DNA of 64,000 nucleotides from Prevotella sp. UBA2742 (lineage in GTDB: Bacteria > Bacteroidota > Bacteroidia > Bacteroidales > Bacteroidaceae). A model generated the notes under the pieces. It was not told the origin of the DNA and made no database searches. It worked only from the letters and a program-made list of their open reading frames with translations. Location: assembly GCA_002353485.1 (NCBI GenBank), contig DEJS01000017.1, forward strand, positions 1 to 64,000, read 5' to 3'. Shown here piece by piece: positions 26,913 through 34,652 of the stretch. The position numbers and the translations under genes were made by a program. The stretch's first letter is position 1, and the number at the start of each line of letters is the position of its first letter.

Positions 26913-27028
26913 AAACACTCTCTTTGGTTTGTTGATATTTAAATAATTAATTTTTATATGTACACGTACTTAAATATAATGATACTGAATAATTTTCTTG
27001 TCTATCGCATGTGTTGTCTTTAGATTTC

Positions 27029-27053
27029 TTCACCTCTGGCGGAGAGGTGTCAA
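27029..27053 (+). repeat. Left inverted repeat of invertible cassette
   Basis: Perfect 25-bp reverse complement of 28297-28321. It contains an internal dyad: arms CACCTCT and AGAGGTG around a 5-bp asymmetric centre CCGCC (as read on the right copy), the form expected of a tyrosine-recombinase crossover site. After one mismatch, four further bases on the outer side also match. Confidence 0.95.
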
Positions 27054-27063
27054 GGTTTATTGT

Positions 27064-27071
27064 TATCTTTG
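27064..27071 (+). promoter_or_regulatory. Recombinase promoter -7 box
   Basis: TATCTTTG, 32 nt before the recombinase ATG. The place for the -33 box falls inside the left inverted repeat and has no TTTG, so the promoter is probably weak or needs an activator. Confidence 0.55.
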
Positions 27072-27102
27072 CATGTTCCATTACTTAAAACCTATAATAA
27101 GT

Positions 27103-28125
27103 ATGATTAAACTTTCTATTAATTTCAGTATTAACCTGTCAGGGAAGTCCTGGCAGCTCTTTAGACGTAAGAAGCGGCATAGCGACTTTTTCCTTGAGGT
27201 TGGAAAGACCATCGACAGGATGGCTGGTGTGCGAGCAAAGAGCACCATTGACAATTATCGTACGGCGCTGCACTCATTTCAGTCCTATCTGGAAACTGTG
27301 CAGTCATCGAGTAAGAGGAGAGAGCAACTATCTGCGAGCAGTCTGACTATGGAGGGCTATCAGCGATGGCTGACAGAGAAAGGAGTGTCGCCCAACTCCG
27401 TGTCATGCTATATGCGTTCGTTGCGTGCACTTTTTAAGGGCCTGCTGCTCGAGGCTGACGTCAATGAACTCTTCAAGAACGTGTTTACGGGTAAGGAGCG
27501 AACAGAGAAACGCTCAATACCGATAGAGGACATCTGCAAGCTACAGGAACTGCAGTTGCCAGCGCAGTCGTCGCTGGCCTGGGCTCGCGACATGTTCCTC
27601 TTCAGTTTCTACTCCCTGGGGATTCCCTTTGTTGACATGGCGTTCTTGCAGAAGTCGCAGGTGAAAGATGGCTACATGGTTTACCATCGTCATAAGACAG
27701 GTCAGCGCGTTTGCATCAAGATAGAACCACCCATGCAGGCCATCATCAGACGCTACCAGCGTCAGGACAGCCCCTATCTTTTGCCCATAATGGATGCAAC
27801 GAAAAACGAGGGAACATGTCCTGGTGCTGTTAATAAGAATACCGACCTGCAGTACGAAATGGTGCGTGCCCGATACAACCGTTATCTAAGGCGTCTCAGC
27901 CTGATGGCTCATACGCAGCGGGTGTTGACATCGTATGTGGCGCGTCACTCATGGGCCAGTACTGCCTACCATTCCAACGTCAATCTGGCAGTCATCTCGA
28001 AAGCACTGGGACACTCGTCGCCTAACACCACACTGACCTATATCAGGTCAATAGACGACCAGCGCATTGACGAAGCCAACCACATGCTGCTGGAGAAGCT
28101 CAAGATGAAGTATAAGAAGGGTTGA
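27103..28125 (+). CDS. Tyrosine recombinase (predicted DNA invertase)
   Basis: A 340-residue site-specific recombinase. An N-terminal SAM-like core-binding domain (about 40-140, STIDNYRTALHSFQSYLE) is followed by the catalytic domain with R281 (YVARHSWAS), H304 (LGHSS) and nucleophile Y313 (TTLTYIRS). The segment where box-I arginine is expected reads FYSLGIPFVDMAFL, without arginine. The start at 27103 is chosen because the promoter -7 box lies at 27064; an upstream in-frame codon at 26998 would begin outside the cassette. Being inside the inverted repeats, it most likely inverts its own cassette. Alternative: a relic integrase. Confidence 0.9.
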   Translation: MIKLSINFSINLSGKSWQLFRRKKRHSDFFLEVGKTIDRMAGVRAKSTIDNYRTALHSFQSYLETVQSSSKRREQLSASSLTMEGYQRWLTEKGVSPNSVSCYMRSLRALFKGLLLEADVNELFKNVFTGKERTEKRSIPIEDICKLQELQLPAQSSLAWARDMFLFSFYSLGIPFVDMAFLQKSQVKDGYMVYHRHKTGQRVCIKIEPPMQAIIRRYQRQDSPYLLPIMDATKNEGTCPGAVNKNTDLQYEMVRARYNRYLRRLSLMAHTQRVLTSYVARHSWASTAYHSNVNLAVISKALGHSSPNTTLTYIRSIDDQRIDEANHMLLEKLKMKYKKG

Positions 28126-28206
28126 CAACAGAGTTTAACATAATGCAAACTTTTTAGTGTTTTAACGTGCTAAAAGTACGAAAAAGGGCCTTATTTGTTA
28201 ATTTAT

Positions 28207-28228
28207 TGCATGAAAATGTGCATTTTTT
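28207..28228 (+). terminator. Possible terminator of the recombinase gene
   Basis: TGCATG-AAAA-TGTGCA forms a six-pair stem including two G-T pairs, followed by TTTTTT. Weak, but correctly placed to separate recombinase transcription from the outward promoter. Confidence 0.4.
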
Positions 28229-28237
28229 ATAATTTTA

Positions 28238-28269
28238 TTCGTTTTTTACAAAAGGAAGTGTTAACTTTG
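28238..28269 (+). promoter_or_regulatory. Outward promoter of the switch
   Basis: TTCG (28238-28241), exactly 20 nt, then TAACTTTG (28262-28269): one mismatch to TTTG-N20-TAnnTTTG. It points out of the cassette, with predicted start near 28276, before the right inverted repeat, so the repeat is transcribed in the leader. It would drive the right operon now and the left operon after inversion. Confidence 0.72.
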
Positions 28270-28296
28270 CATAATCTTCGTGCCGTGCTGTAGGTG

Positions 28297-28321
28297 TTGA
28301 CACCTCTCCGCCAGAGGTGAA
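28297..28321 (-). repeat. Right inverted repeat of invertible cassette
   Basis: Perfect 25-bp partner of 27029-27053. In the leader RNA its dyad CACCTCT-CCGCC-AGAGGTG can form a 7-bp hairpin with a 5-nt loop. Confidence 0.95.
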
Positions 28322-28439
28322 CAAATACCAACGCAAAGGCTAAACGATGTTAAATTCAGAGAACTCTTATGCGTAAAAACAGACTTTATATACAAAATAG
28401 AACAATAAATTCAATATCAACAAACCAAAGAGAGTGTTT

Positions 28440-31400
28440 ATGGAAAAAAGACTAACTGTGTTTTTGGCCTGTCTGTTCCTTAGTTTAGGAATGGCAATGG
28501 CCCAGACAAAAGTCACAGGAACCGTCATTTCTGCAGAAGACAACCAGCCCATTATCGGTGCTACCATCTTGGTGCAGGGACAGCGGACGGGTACTGTGAC
28601 CGATGCTAATGGTCACTTTACCATTTCAGTGCCTTCGGGCAAGAAAATCCAAGTAAGCTATATCGGTATGGAGACCGAGACAGTCACCCCGCGCAACGGC
28701 ATGACCATCGTGCTTCGCAACGTTGCAGAGCTCGAGGAAGTCGTGGTGACTGGTATGCAGAAGATGGACAAGCGCTTGTTCACTGGTGCTACGTCGAAGG
28801 TGGACGCTGACAAAGCCAAGCTGGATGGTGTAGCCGACATCTCGCGCTCACTGGAAGGACGTGTAGCCGGTGTCTCGGTACAGAACGTCAGTGGTACCTT
28901 CGGTACGGCTCCAAAGATTCGTGTGCGTGGTGCCACGTCTATCTATGGTTCGTCAAAGCCCCTGTGGGTAGTCGACGGTGTCATTATGGAGGACGTCACG
29001 GAAGTGGATGCAGATGCGCTTTCCTCAGGTGATGCCGAAACACTGATTTCTTCTGCCATTGCTGGCTTGAACTCTGACGATATCGAGTCGTTCCAGATTC
29101 TGAAGGACGGTTCTGCTACCTCTATCTACGGTGCCCGCGCCATGGCCGGTGTGATTGTCGTCACCACCAAGAAAGGTAAGGCAGGTGCCACACGTATCAA
29201 TTATACGGGTGAGTTCACCATGCGTCTGAAGCCCAGCTACTCCACGTTCAACATCATGAACTCACAGGAGCAGATGGGTGTCTACAAGGAGATGATGAAC
29301 AACGGTTTCTTCACCTTCTCAGGCAGCTACCGTGCTTCGAGCAGCGGTGTGTTCGGAAAGATGTATCAGCTGATGAACACCTATGACCCTGCCACAGGCA
29401 CCTACGCCCTGGCTAACACGCCAGAGGCTATGAACAGCTATCTGCGCGAGGCAGAGCTGCGCAACACGGACTGGTTTGACGAGCTTTTCTCTTCGTCTAT
29501 CACACAGAACCACTCTATCAGCATGTCAACAGGTAATGACAAGGCTCAGTACTACACCTCGCTGTCTTTCATGAACGACCCGGGATGGACTGAGCAGTCA
29601 AAGGTGCAGCGTTACACTGCCAACATGAATGCCAACTTCAACCTGTCGAACAAGGTATCATTTAACACCATCGCCATGGCCAGCTATCGTAAGCAGCGTG
29701 CTCCTGGTACGTTGGCACAGAGTGTCAATGCCGTGACGGGCGAGGTGAGCCGCGACTTCGACATCAACCCCTACTCGTATGCCATCAACACGTCGCGCAC
29801 GTTAGACCCCAACGAATACTACACGCGCAACTACGCACCTTTCAACATCCACAACGAGCTGGCCAACAACTACCAGCAGTTCGACGTGGTAGACCTGAAA
29901 TTCCAGGCCGAACTGAAGTACAAGCCTGTTCGCCAGGTAGAACTGTCGGCCATTGCCGCCTATAAGTACTCTACCACCAACCAGCAGCACTTCATTACCG
30001 AGCAGTCAAACCAGGCTATGGCCTTCCGTGCCATGGACGACGCCACCATGCGTGACAACAACCCCTGGCTCTACACTGACCCTGACGTTCCTAACTCGAA
30101 TCCCTTCTCTGTTCTTCCCACAGGTGGTTTCTACCGCAAGACCACGTACAAGATGAACAGCTGGGACTTCCGTGCTACAGCTCAGTATAACGACGCCTTT
30201 ATGGAAGACACGCACATCGTCAACCTGTTCGGTGGTATGGAGGTGAGCAACACCGACCGTGCACGCGACTTCTTCAACGGCGTGGGCATGCAGTACGACA
30301 TGGGCTACTTAGGTTCATACGACTACCGTTACTTCAAGCAGGCAAGCGAGGAGAACTCGATGTACTACAAACTGACCAACAACTACGGTCGCGACGTAGC
30401 ATTCTTCGGCACAGGAACCTACTCGTACAAGGGACGCTACATCATCAACGGTACTGTGCGCTATGAGGGTTCTAACCGTCTGGGTAAGGCAACCAGTGCA
30501 CGCTGGCTACCCACGTGGAACATCTCGGGTGCATGGAACGCCCACGAGGAGCCATGGTTTCAGAAAACGTTCAAAAATGCCCTGACACATGCCACGCTGA
30601 AGCTGTCGTACTCGCTGACAGGTGACAAGCCTGCCGTTACCAACGCACAGGTCATCATAAAGAGCTTCAACCCATGGCGCTACCAGACCACCGACAAGGA
30701 ATCAGGTCTTGAGGTCGACGAGTTTGCCAACCCCGACCTGACGTACGAGAAGAAGCATGAGTTCAACATCGGTGTTGACCTGGGCTTCCTTAACAACCGC
30801 ATCAACGTCCAGTTCGACTATTTCAAGCGTAACAACTACGACCTGATAGGTCCGCGCCAGACCAACGGTACTAAAGGTGTCATCACGGAGTATGCCAACA
30901 TCGCCTCCATGAAGTCGCACGGTGAGGAACTGTCTATCTCGACCAAGAACATCATCACCAAGGACTTCAAATGGGACACCGACTTCATCTTCTCGCATGT
31001 AAAGACTGAGGTTACCGACCTCGACGCCCAGAGCCGTATCATTACGCTGGTCACAGGCACTGGTTTCACCATGCCTGGCTATCCCTACCGCTCACTGTTC
31101 TCCATTGACTTCCGCGGACTGAACGAGCAGGGCCTGCCCACCTTCATCAACGAGGAAGGAGAGCTGACCACCAGCGACCACTACTTCCAGTCGTACACGC
31201 TCGACCACCTGGTGTACGAAGGTCCTACCGACCCCACCGTCACCGGTTCGCTGGGTAACACCTTCAAATACAAAGGCTTCACCCTGAATCTCTTTATGAC
31301 CTACTCGTTTGGCAACGTGGTACGTCTCGACCCCTCGTTCCGTTCAAGCTACAGCGACCTGCTGGCCATGCCTAAGGAGTTCAAGAACCGCTGGACCGTG

Positions 31401-31748
31401 GCTGGCGACGAGCAGTTCACTGACATACCAGGACTCGTCGACCGTCGTATCATCCAGGAAGACAACCATATCAGCTATGCCTTCAATGCCTACAACCGCT
31501 CTACGGCCCGTGTAGCCAAGGGTGACTTCATACGCATGAAGGAGATTTCGCTGAGCTACGACTTCCCGAAGAAGTGGATAGCCCCTCTGCATCTGAACTC
31601 GCTGAGTGCCAAGCTGCAGGCCACCAACCTATTCCTCATCTACTCTGACAAAAAGCTGAACGGTCAGGACCCGGAGTTCTTCAACACCGGTGGTGTGGCT
31701 GTTCCAATGCCTAAGCAGTTCACCTTCACACTGCGCGTAGGACTCTAA
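28440..31748 (+). CDS. SusC/RagA TonB-dependent transporter (right, predicted ON)
   Basis: A 1102-residue outer-membrane transporter. Signal peptide ends at AMAQ; carboxypeptidase-D-like domain about 24-105; plug with IRVRGATSIYGSSKPLWVVD and FQILKDGSATSIYGARAMAG; barrel to a final FTFTLRVGL. The first third is almost the same as the left SusC, while extracellular barrel regions differ (for example after residue 270), the pattern expected if the pair recognise different cargo. The ATG at 28440 is used rather than GTG at 28434. Predicted leader is about 165 nt from the cassette promoter. Confidence 0.96.
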   Translation: MEKRLTVFLACLFLSLGMAMAQTKVTGTVISAEDNQPIIGATILVQGQRTGTVTDANGHFTISVPSGKKIQVSYIGMETETVTPRNGMTIVLRNVAELEEVVVTGMQKMDKRLFTGATSKVDADKAKLDGVADISRSLEGRVAGVSVQNVSGTFGTAPKIRVRGATSIYGSSKPLWVVDGVIMEDVTEVDADALSSGDAETLISSAIAGLNSDDIESFQILKDGSATSIYGARAMAGVIVVTTKKGKAGATRINYTGEFTMRLKPSYSTFNIMNSQEQMGVYKEMMNNGFFTFSGSYRASSSGVFGKMYQLMNTYDPATGTYALANTPEAMNSYLREAELRNTDWFDELFSSSITQNHSISMSTGNDKAQYYTSLSFMNDPGWTEQSKVQRYTANMNANFNLSNKVSFNTIAMASYRKQRAPGTLAQSVNAVTGEVSRDFDINPYSYAINTSRTLDPNEYYTRNYAPFNIHNELANNYQQFDVVDLKFQAELKYKPVRQVELSAIAAYKYSTTNQQHFITEQSNQAMAFRAMDDATMRDNNPWLYTDPDVPNSNPFSVLPTGGFYRKTTYKMNSWDFRATAQYNDAFMEDTHIVNLFGGMEVSNTDRARDFFNGVGMQYDMGYLGSYDYRYFKQASEENSMYYKLTNNYGRDVAFFGTGTYSYKGRYIINGTVRYEGSNRLGKATSARWLPTWNISGAWNAHEEPWFQKTFKNALTHATLKLSYSLTGDKPAVTNAQVIIKSFNPWRYQTTDKESGLEVDEFANPDLTYEKKHEFNIGVDLGFLNNRINVQFDYFKRNNYDLIGPRQTNGTKGVITEYANIASMKSHGEELSISTKNIITKDFKWDTDFIFSHVKTEVTDLDAQSRIITLVTGTGFTMPGYPYRSLFSIDFRGLNEQGLPTFINEEGELTTSDHYFQSYTLDHLVYEGPTDPTVTGSLGNTFKYKGFTLNLFMTYSFGNVVRLDPSFRSSYSDLLAMPKEFKNRWTVAGDEQFTDIPGLVDRRIIQEDNHISYAFNAYNRSTARVAKGDFIRMKEISLSYDFPKKWIAPLHLNSLSAKLQATNLFLIYSDKKLNGQDPEFFNTGGVAVPMPKQFTFTLRVGL

Positions 31749-31790
31749 TGGAAAGGTAAAAAGGTATTAAAGTAAAAAAGAGATACTATT

Positions 31791-33452
31791 ATGAAGAAAT
31801 ATATTGGATTATCCATCATTGCCTTGAGCATGGGTCTGGCATCGTGTAACGACTATCTGGACAAGTTGCCTGACGATCGTGCCGAGGTGAACACCACCGA
31901 AAAGGTGAATCAGCTGTTGGTTAGTGCATATCCCGATCACTCACCAAGCTTCCTGTTCTGGATGAGCAGTGACGACGTGGACGACAACGGCAAGGCCTAC
32001 ACGGCCCAATTGAATCAGGAGCAGATGTACCGCTGGCAGAACGTTGAGGGACGTGGCAACGACGACCCACGCACCCTGTGGAACAACTACTACGAGAAGT
32101 GCGCCACCGCCAACGAGGCTCTGGCTGCCATTGACGCCATGGGCAATCCCGCCAGCATGGCAAGCCAACGTGCCGAGGCACTGCTATGCCGTGCCTTCTG
32201 TATGTTTATGTGCGCCAACACCTTCTGTATGGCCTACGACCCACAGAAGGCCGATGAGTACATGGGTATCCCCTACCCCAAGACGGCTGGCACATCGGTC
32301 AACGAGCGTGGCACACTGCGCGAGACGTACGAGAACATAGCTGCTGACATTGAAGCCGCACTGCCCTACGTCAACGAAGACCACCTGCTGGTTCCCAAGT
32401 ACCACTGGAACCAGAAGGCTGCCAATGCCTTTGCAGCACGCTTCTACTTGTACTATCACGACTACGACAAGACCATCCAGTATGCTACTGCCTGTCTGGG
32501 CAGCAATCCTGTTGAATTCCTGCACAAGCTGGGCGACTGGTCTTCACTGGGTGCCACCGACTTTTTTCACGCTTTCAAGAACTCTGCCGTATCTGCAAAC
32601 TTTATCTTCATGCCCGCCAACTCTACGTGCGGACGTGCCACCTCGGGCTACACGCTCTTAAAGCGCTTTGGTCTGAACCGTATCATCACGCTCAACGAGA
32701 TGTTCTGGATAAGGACTCCATGGTGGGGCAGTGGTTCAAGTGCCAACGTGTTCTGGCCGTCGCATAAACTGTATGGTTCTAACCAGAACATCCGCTTCCC
32801 AGTACATAACGAGGAGTTTGAATATACAGACAAGGTAAATGGCACAGGTTATGCACACACTCTCGAAGTGCCCTTCCAGGGTGAAGAGACACTGCTGTGC
32901 CGTGCCGAGGCCTATGCTCTGAAGGGTGACTTCGCCAATGCCATTGCAGACATGAACACCTGGGCTCAAGGCTTCACTGCCGAGTCGTACATCTATACCA
33001 GTGGTGGCAAGCGCTACATCAAGCGACGTACAGACATCACTCAGGAAAATCTGGACAATTTCTTTAAGGACATGTATTACTCAGCCGTCACACCTGACGA
33101 TGGCATCACCTCTGCGGAACTGCAGGCAGACCCCACACTGGCCGCCAAGCAGCGTTGGATCAAGAAGACCCTCCATCCTCAAGGATTTACCGTTGCGGAA
33201 GGCACGCAGGAGAACTGCATCAACCTCATTCTCTGGATGCGTCGTGTCAGCATGCCTTATCAGGGCATCCGTTTCCAGGACCTGAAGCGCTATGGTATTG
33301 AGTACACGCACTTCCTGGACGGCGAGGACCCCATCGTCTTCAAGGCCGGCGACCTGCGTGGAGCCATACAATTGCCAGACGACGTCATCAAGGCCGGTCT
33401 ACCTGAGAACCCGCGCGAGGAAGCAAGCACAGCAACCACCGGCGAAGAGTAA
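31791..33452 (+). CDS. SusD/RagB lipoprotein (right operon)
   Basis: A 553-residue SusD-type lipoprotein with lipobox LASC (Cys19) and the NDYLDKLPDDRAEVNTTEK N-terminus. SusD helices are visible in TLWNNYYEKCATANEALAAI and ALLCRAFCMFMCANTFCMAY. It lies 42 nt after its susC. It is paralogous to the left SusD over its length, with divergence in the middle where ligand contacts are expected. Confidence 0.93.
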   Translation: MKKYIGLSIIALSMGLASCNDYLDKLPDDRAEVNTTEKVNQLLVSAYPDHSPSFLFWMSSDDVDDNGKAYTAQLNQEQMYRWQNVEGRGNDDPRTLWNNYYEKCATANEALAAIDAMGNPASMASQRAEALLCRAFCMFMCANTFCMAYDPQKADEYMGIPYPKTAGTSVNERGTLRETYENIAADIEAALPYVNEDHLLVPKYHWNQKAANAFAARFYLYYHDYDKTIQYATACLGSNPVEFLHKLGDWSSLGATDFFHAFKNSAVSANFIFMPANSTCGRATSGYTLLKRFGLNRIITLNEMFWIRTPWWGSGSSANVFWPSHKLYGSNQNIRFPVHNEEFEYTDKVNGTGYAHTLEVPFQGEETLLCRAEAYALKGDFANAIADMNTWAQGFTAESYIYTSGGKRYIKRRTDITQENLDNFFKDMYYSAVTPDDGITSAELQADPTLAAKQRWIKKTLHPQGFTVAEGTQENCINLILWMRRVSMPYQGIRFQDLKRYGIEYTHFLDGEDPIVFKAGDLRGAIQLPDDVIKAGLPENPREEASTATTGEE

Positions 33453-33494
33453 AGAGGCAGCAATAATAACGAGTAACATTAAAAGAACAAAGTT

Positions 33495-34646
33495 ATGAAA
33501 ATAAAGAATATATTTGCACTCATGGCAGTTGCGGGGCTACTGACGGCCTGTGGCACTGACAACGACGTGGACACGTCGTACTCGGCCTTCGACGTCACCT
33601 CGCCCACACGTTCTGCTTTTGACAACTGGCTTCTGGAGAACTACACCAAGCCCTACAACATCAACTTTATCTATCGCTACAACGACAGTGAGACTGACAA
33701 CTATTACAACGTCATTCCCGCCGACATCAACAAGTCGAAGGCACTGGCCGTTATGATCAAGCACGTATGGCTGGACGCCTATGCCGAGGCCGTGGGCCAG
33801 GACTTCATCAAGACCTACAGCCCGCGCGTCTACCAACTCATCGGTTCTGCCGAGTACTCCAGCGGCAACAACGAAATGGTGCTGGGTACAGCCGAGGGTG
33901 GTATGAAGGTAACCGTGTTCCGCGTCAACTCAATTACTCCCGACAATCCTTGGATTGACCAGGACAGCTACTATCCCAACACCACGGCCAGTAACCCGAT
34001 GGACCTGAACTTCTGGTTCTTCCACACCATGCACCACGAGTTCTGCCATATCCTGACGCAGAAGAAATACTACTCTACCGAGTTCCAGACCATCTCGGCC
34101 AGCGACTATCAGACTACCAACTGGGTGAACGTTGACGACTCTGAGGCTCCTGCCATGGGTTTCACCAGCGGCTACGCCAGTAAGGAGTATAACGAAGACT
34201 TCGCAGAGATTTTCTCCTTCTATGTTACCCATACAGAGGCTGCCTGGCAGAAGTTGCTCGAAGCATCCGTCGTAGACACCGACTCTCCAGCCTACGACTC
34301 AAATGGCAACCCCGTGTATAAGAAGGACGCAAGCGGCAATCTCATTCCTCAGACCGACGAGAACGGCAACGTGATCTACCTCACCGACAGTGACGGCAAT
34401 GTGGTCTACACCAAGGTAAAAGCCGCCGACGGCACCGAGAGCTACGAGCCTGCTATTGCCTACGAACAGGAGATGGAGAAGGACTACACCTACTACAACA
34501 AGCTGGTGCAGAAGTTTAACATCGTCTATGACTACTTCAAGAACTCATGGAACATTGACCTCGACAACCTTCGCGAAGTAGTGCTTCGCCGTTCGCAGGA
34601 AGTTGAGAAGGGTGTCAACATAGAGAATATGACATTAAATAACTAA
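33495..34646 (+). CDS. Zinc metallohydrolase lipoprotein with DxxGN repeats (right operon)
   Basis: A 383-residue lipoprotein with lipobox LTAC (Cys19). The zinc motif HEFCH is at residues 181-185 (TMHHEFCHIL), with acidic KEYNEDFAEIFSFY downstream. Compared with the 293-residue left paralogue it carries an insertion at about residues 259-319 made of DxxGN-type repeats (YDSNGNPVY, DASGNLIP, DENGNVIY, DSDGNVVY). The C-terminal KNSWNIDLDNLREVVLRR matches the left copy, so the repeats are a true insertion and the frame is intact. A surface peptidase-like role is inferred from the family. Confidence 0.85.
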   Translation: MKIKNIFALMAVAGLLTACGTDNDVDTSYSAFDVTSPTRSAFDNWLLENYTKPYNINFIYRYNDSETDNYYNVIPADINKSKALAVMIKHVWLDAYAEAVGQDFIKTYSPRVYQLIGSAEYSSGNNEMVLGTAEGGMKVTVFRVNSITPDNPWIDQDSYYPNTTASNPMDLNFWFFHTMHHEFCHILTQKKYYSTEFQTISASDYQTTNWVNVDDSEAPAMGFTSGYASKEYNEDFAEIFSFYVTHTEAAWQKLLEASVVDTDSPAYDSNGNPVYKKDASGNLIPQTDENGNVIYLTDSDGNVVYTKVKAADGTESYEPAIAYEQEMEKDYTYYNKLVQKFNIVYDYFKNSWNIDLDNLREVVLRRSQEVEKGVNIENMTLNN

Positions 34647-34652
34647 TAGAAC

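Larger units (their letters stand above)
27029..28321. mobile_element. Predicted invertible cassette (recombinase plus outward promoter)
   Basis: A 1293-bp segment bounded by perfect 25-bp inverted repeats and lying between two divergent susC genes. It contains one gene, a tyrosine recombinase, and an outward promoter 27 bp inside the right repeat. No target-site duplication is visible outside the repeats, which argues against a simple transposon. Bacteroides species are known to phase-vary SusC/SusD proteins with tyrosine recombinases. Inversion would swing the promoter from the right operon to the left one. Inversion itself is inferred from structure, not observed. Confidence 0.8.
28126..28439. 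other. Intergenic region with terminator, outward promoter and right repeat
   Basis: This 314-bp AT-rich stretch holds a weak hairpin terminator, the outward promoter, the right inverted repeat and the 118-nt leader of the right susC. The last 28 nt or so before the ATG are shared with the leader of the left susC. No gene seen. Confidence 0.75.

Noticed and set aside
26998..27102. 35-residue N-terminal extension of the recombinase
   Set aside because: It would begin outside the inverted repeat and upstream of the -7 box at 27064; its residues look like translated non-coding sequence.
27029..28321. Simple insertion sequence with terminal inverted repeats
   Set aside because: The enzyme is a tyrosine recombinase, there is no target-site duplication at the ends, and the repeats carry a crossover-like dyad; an invertible cassette explains it better.
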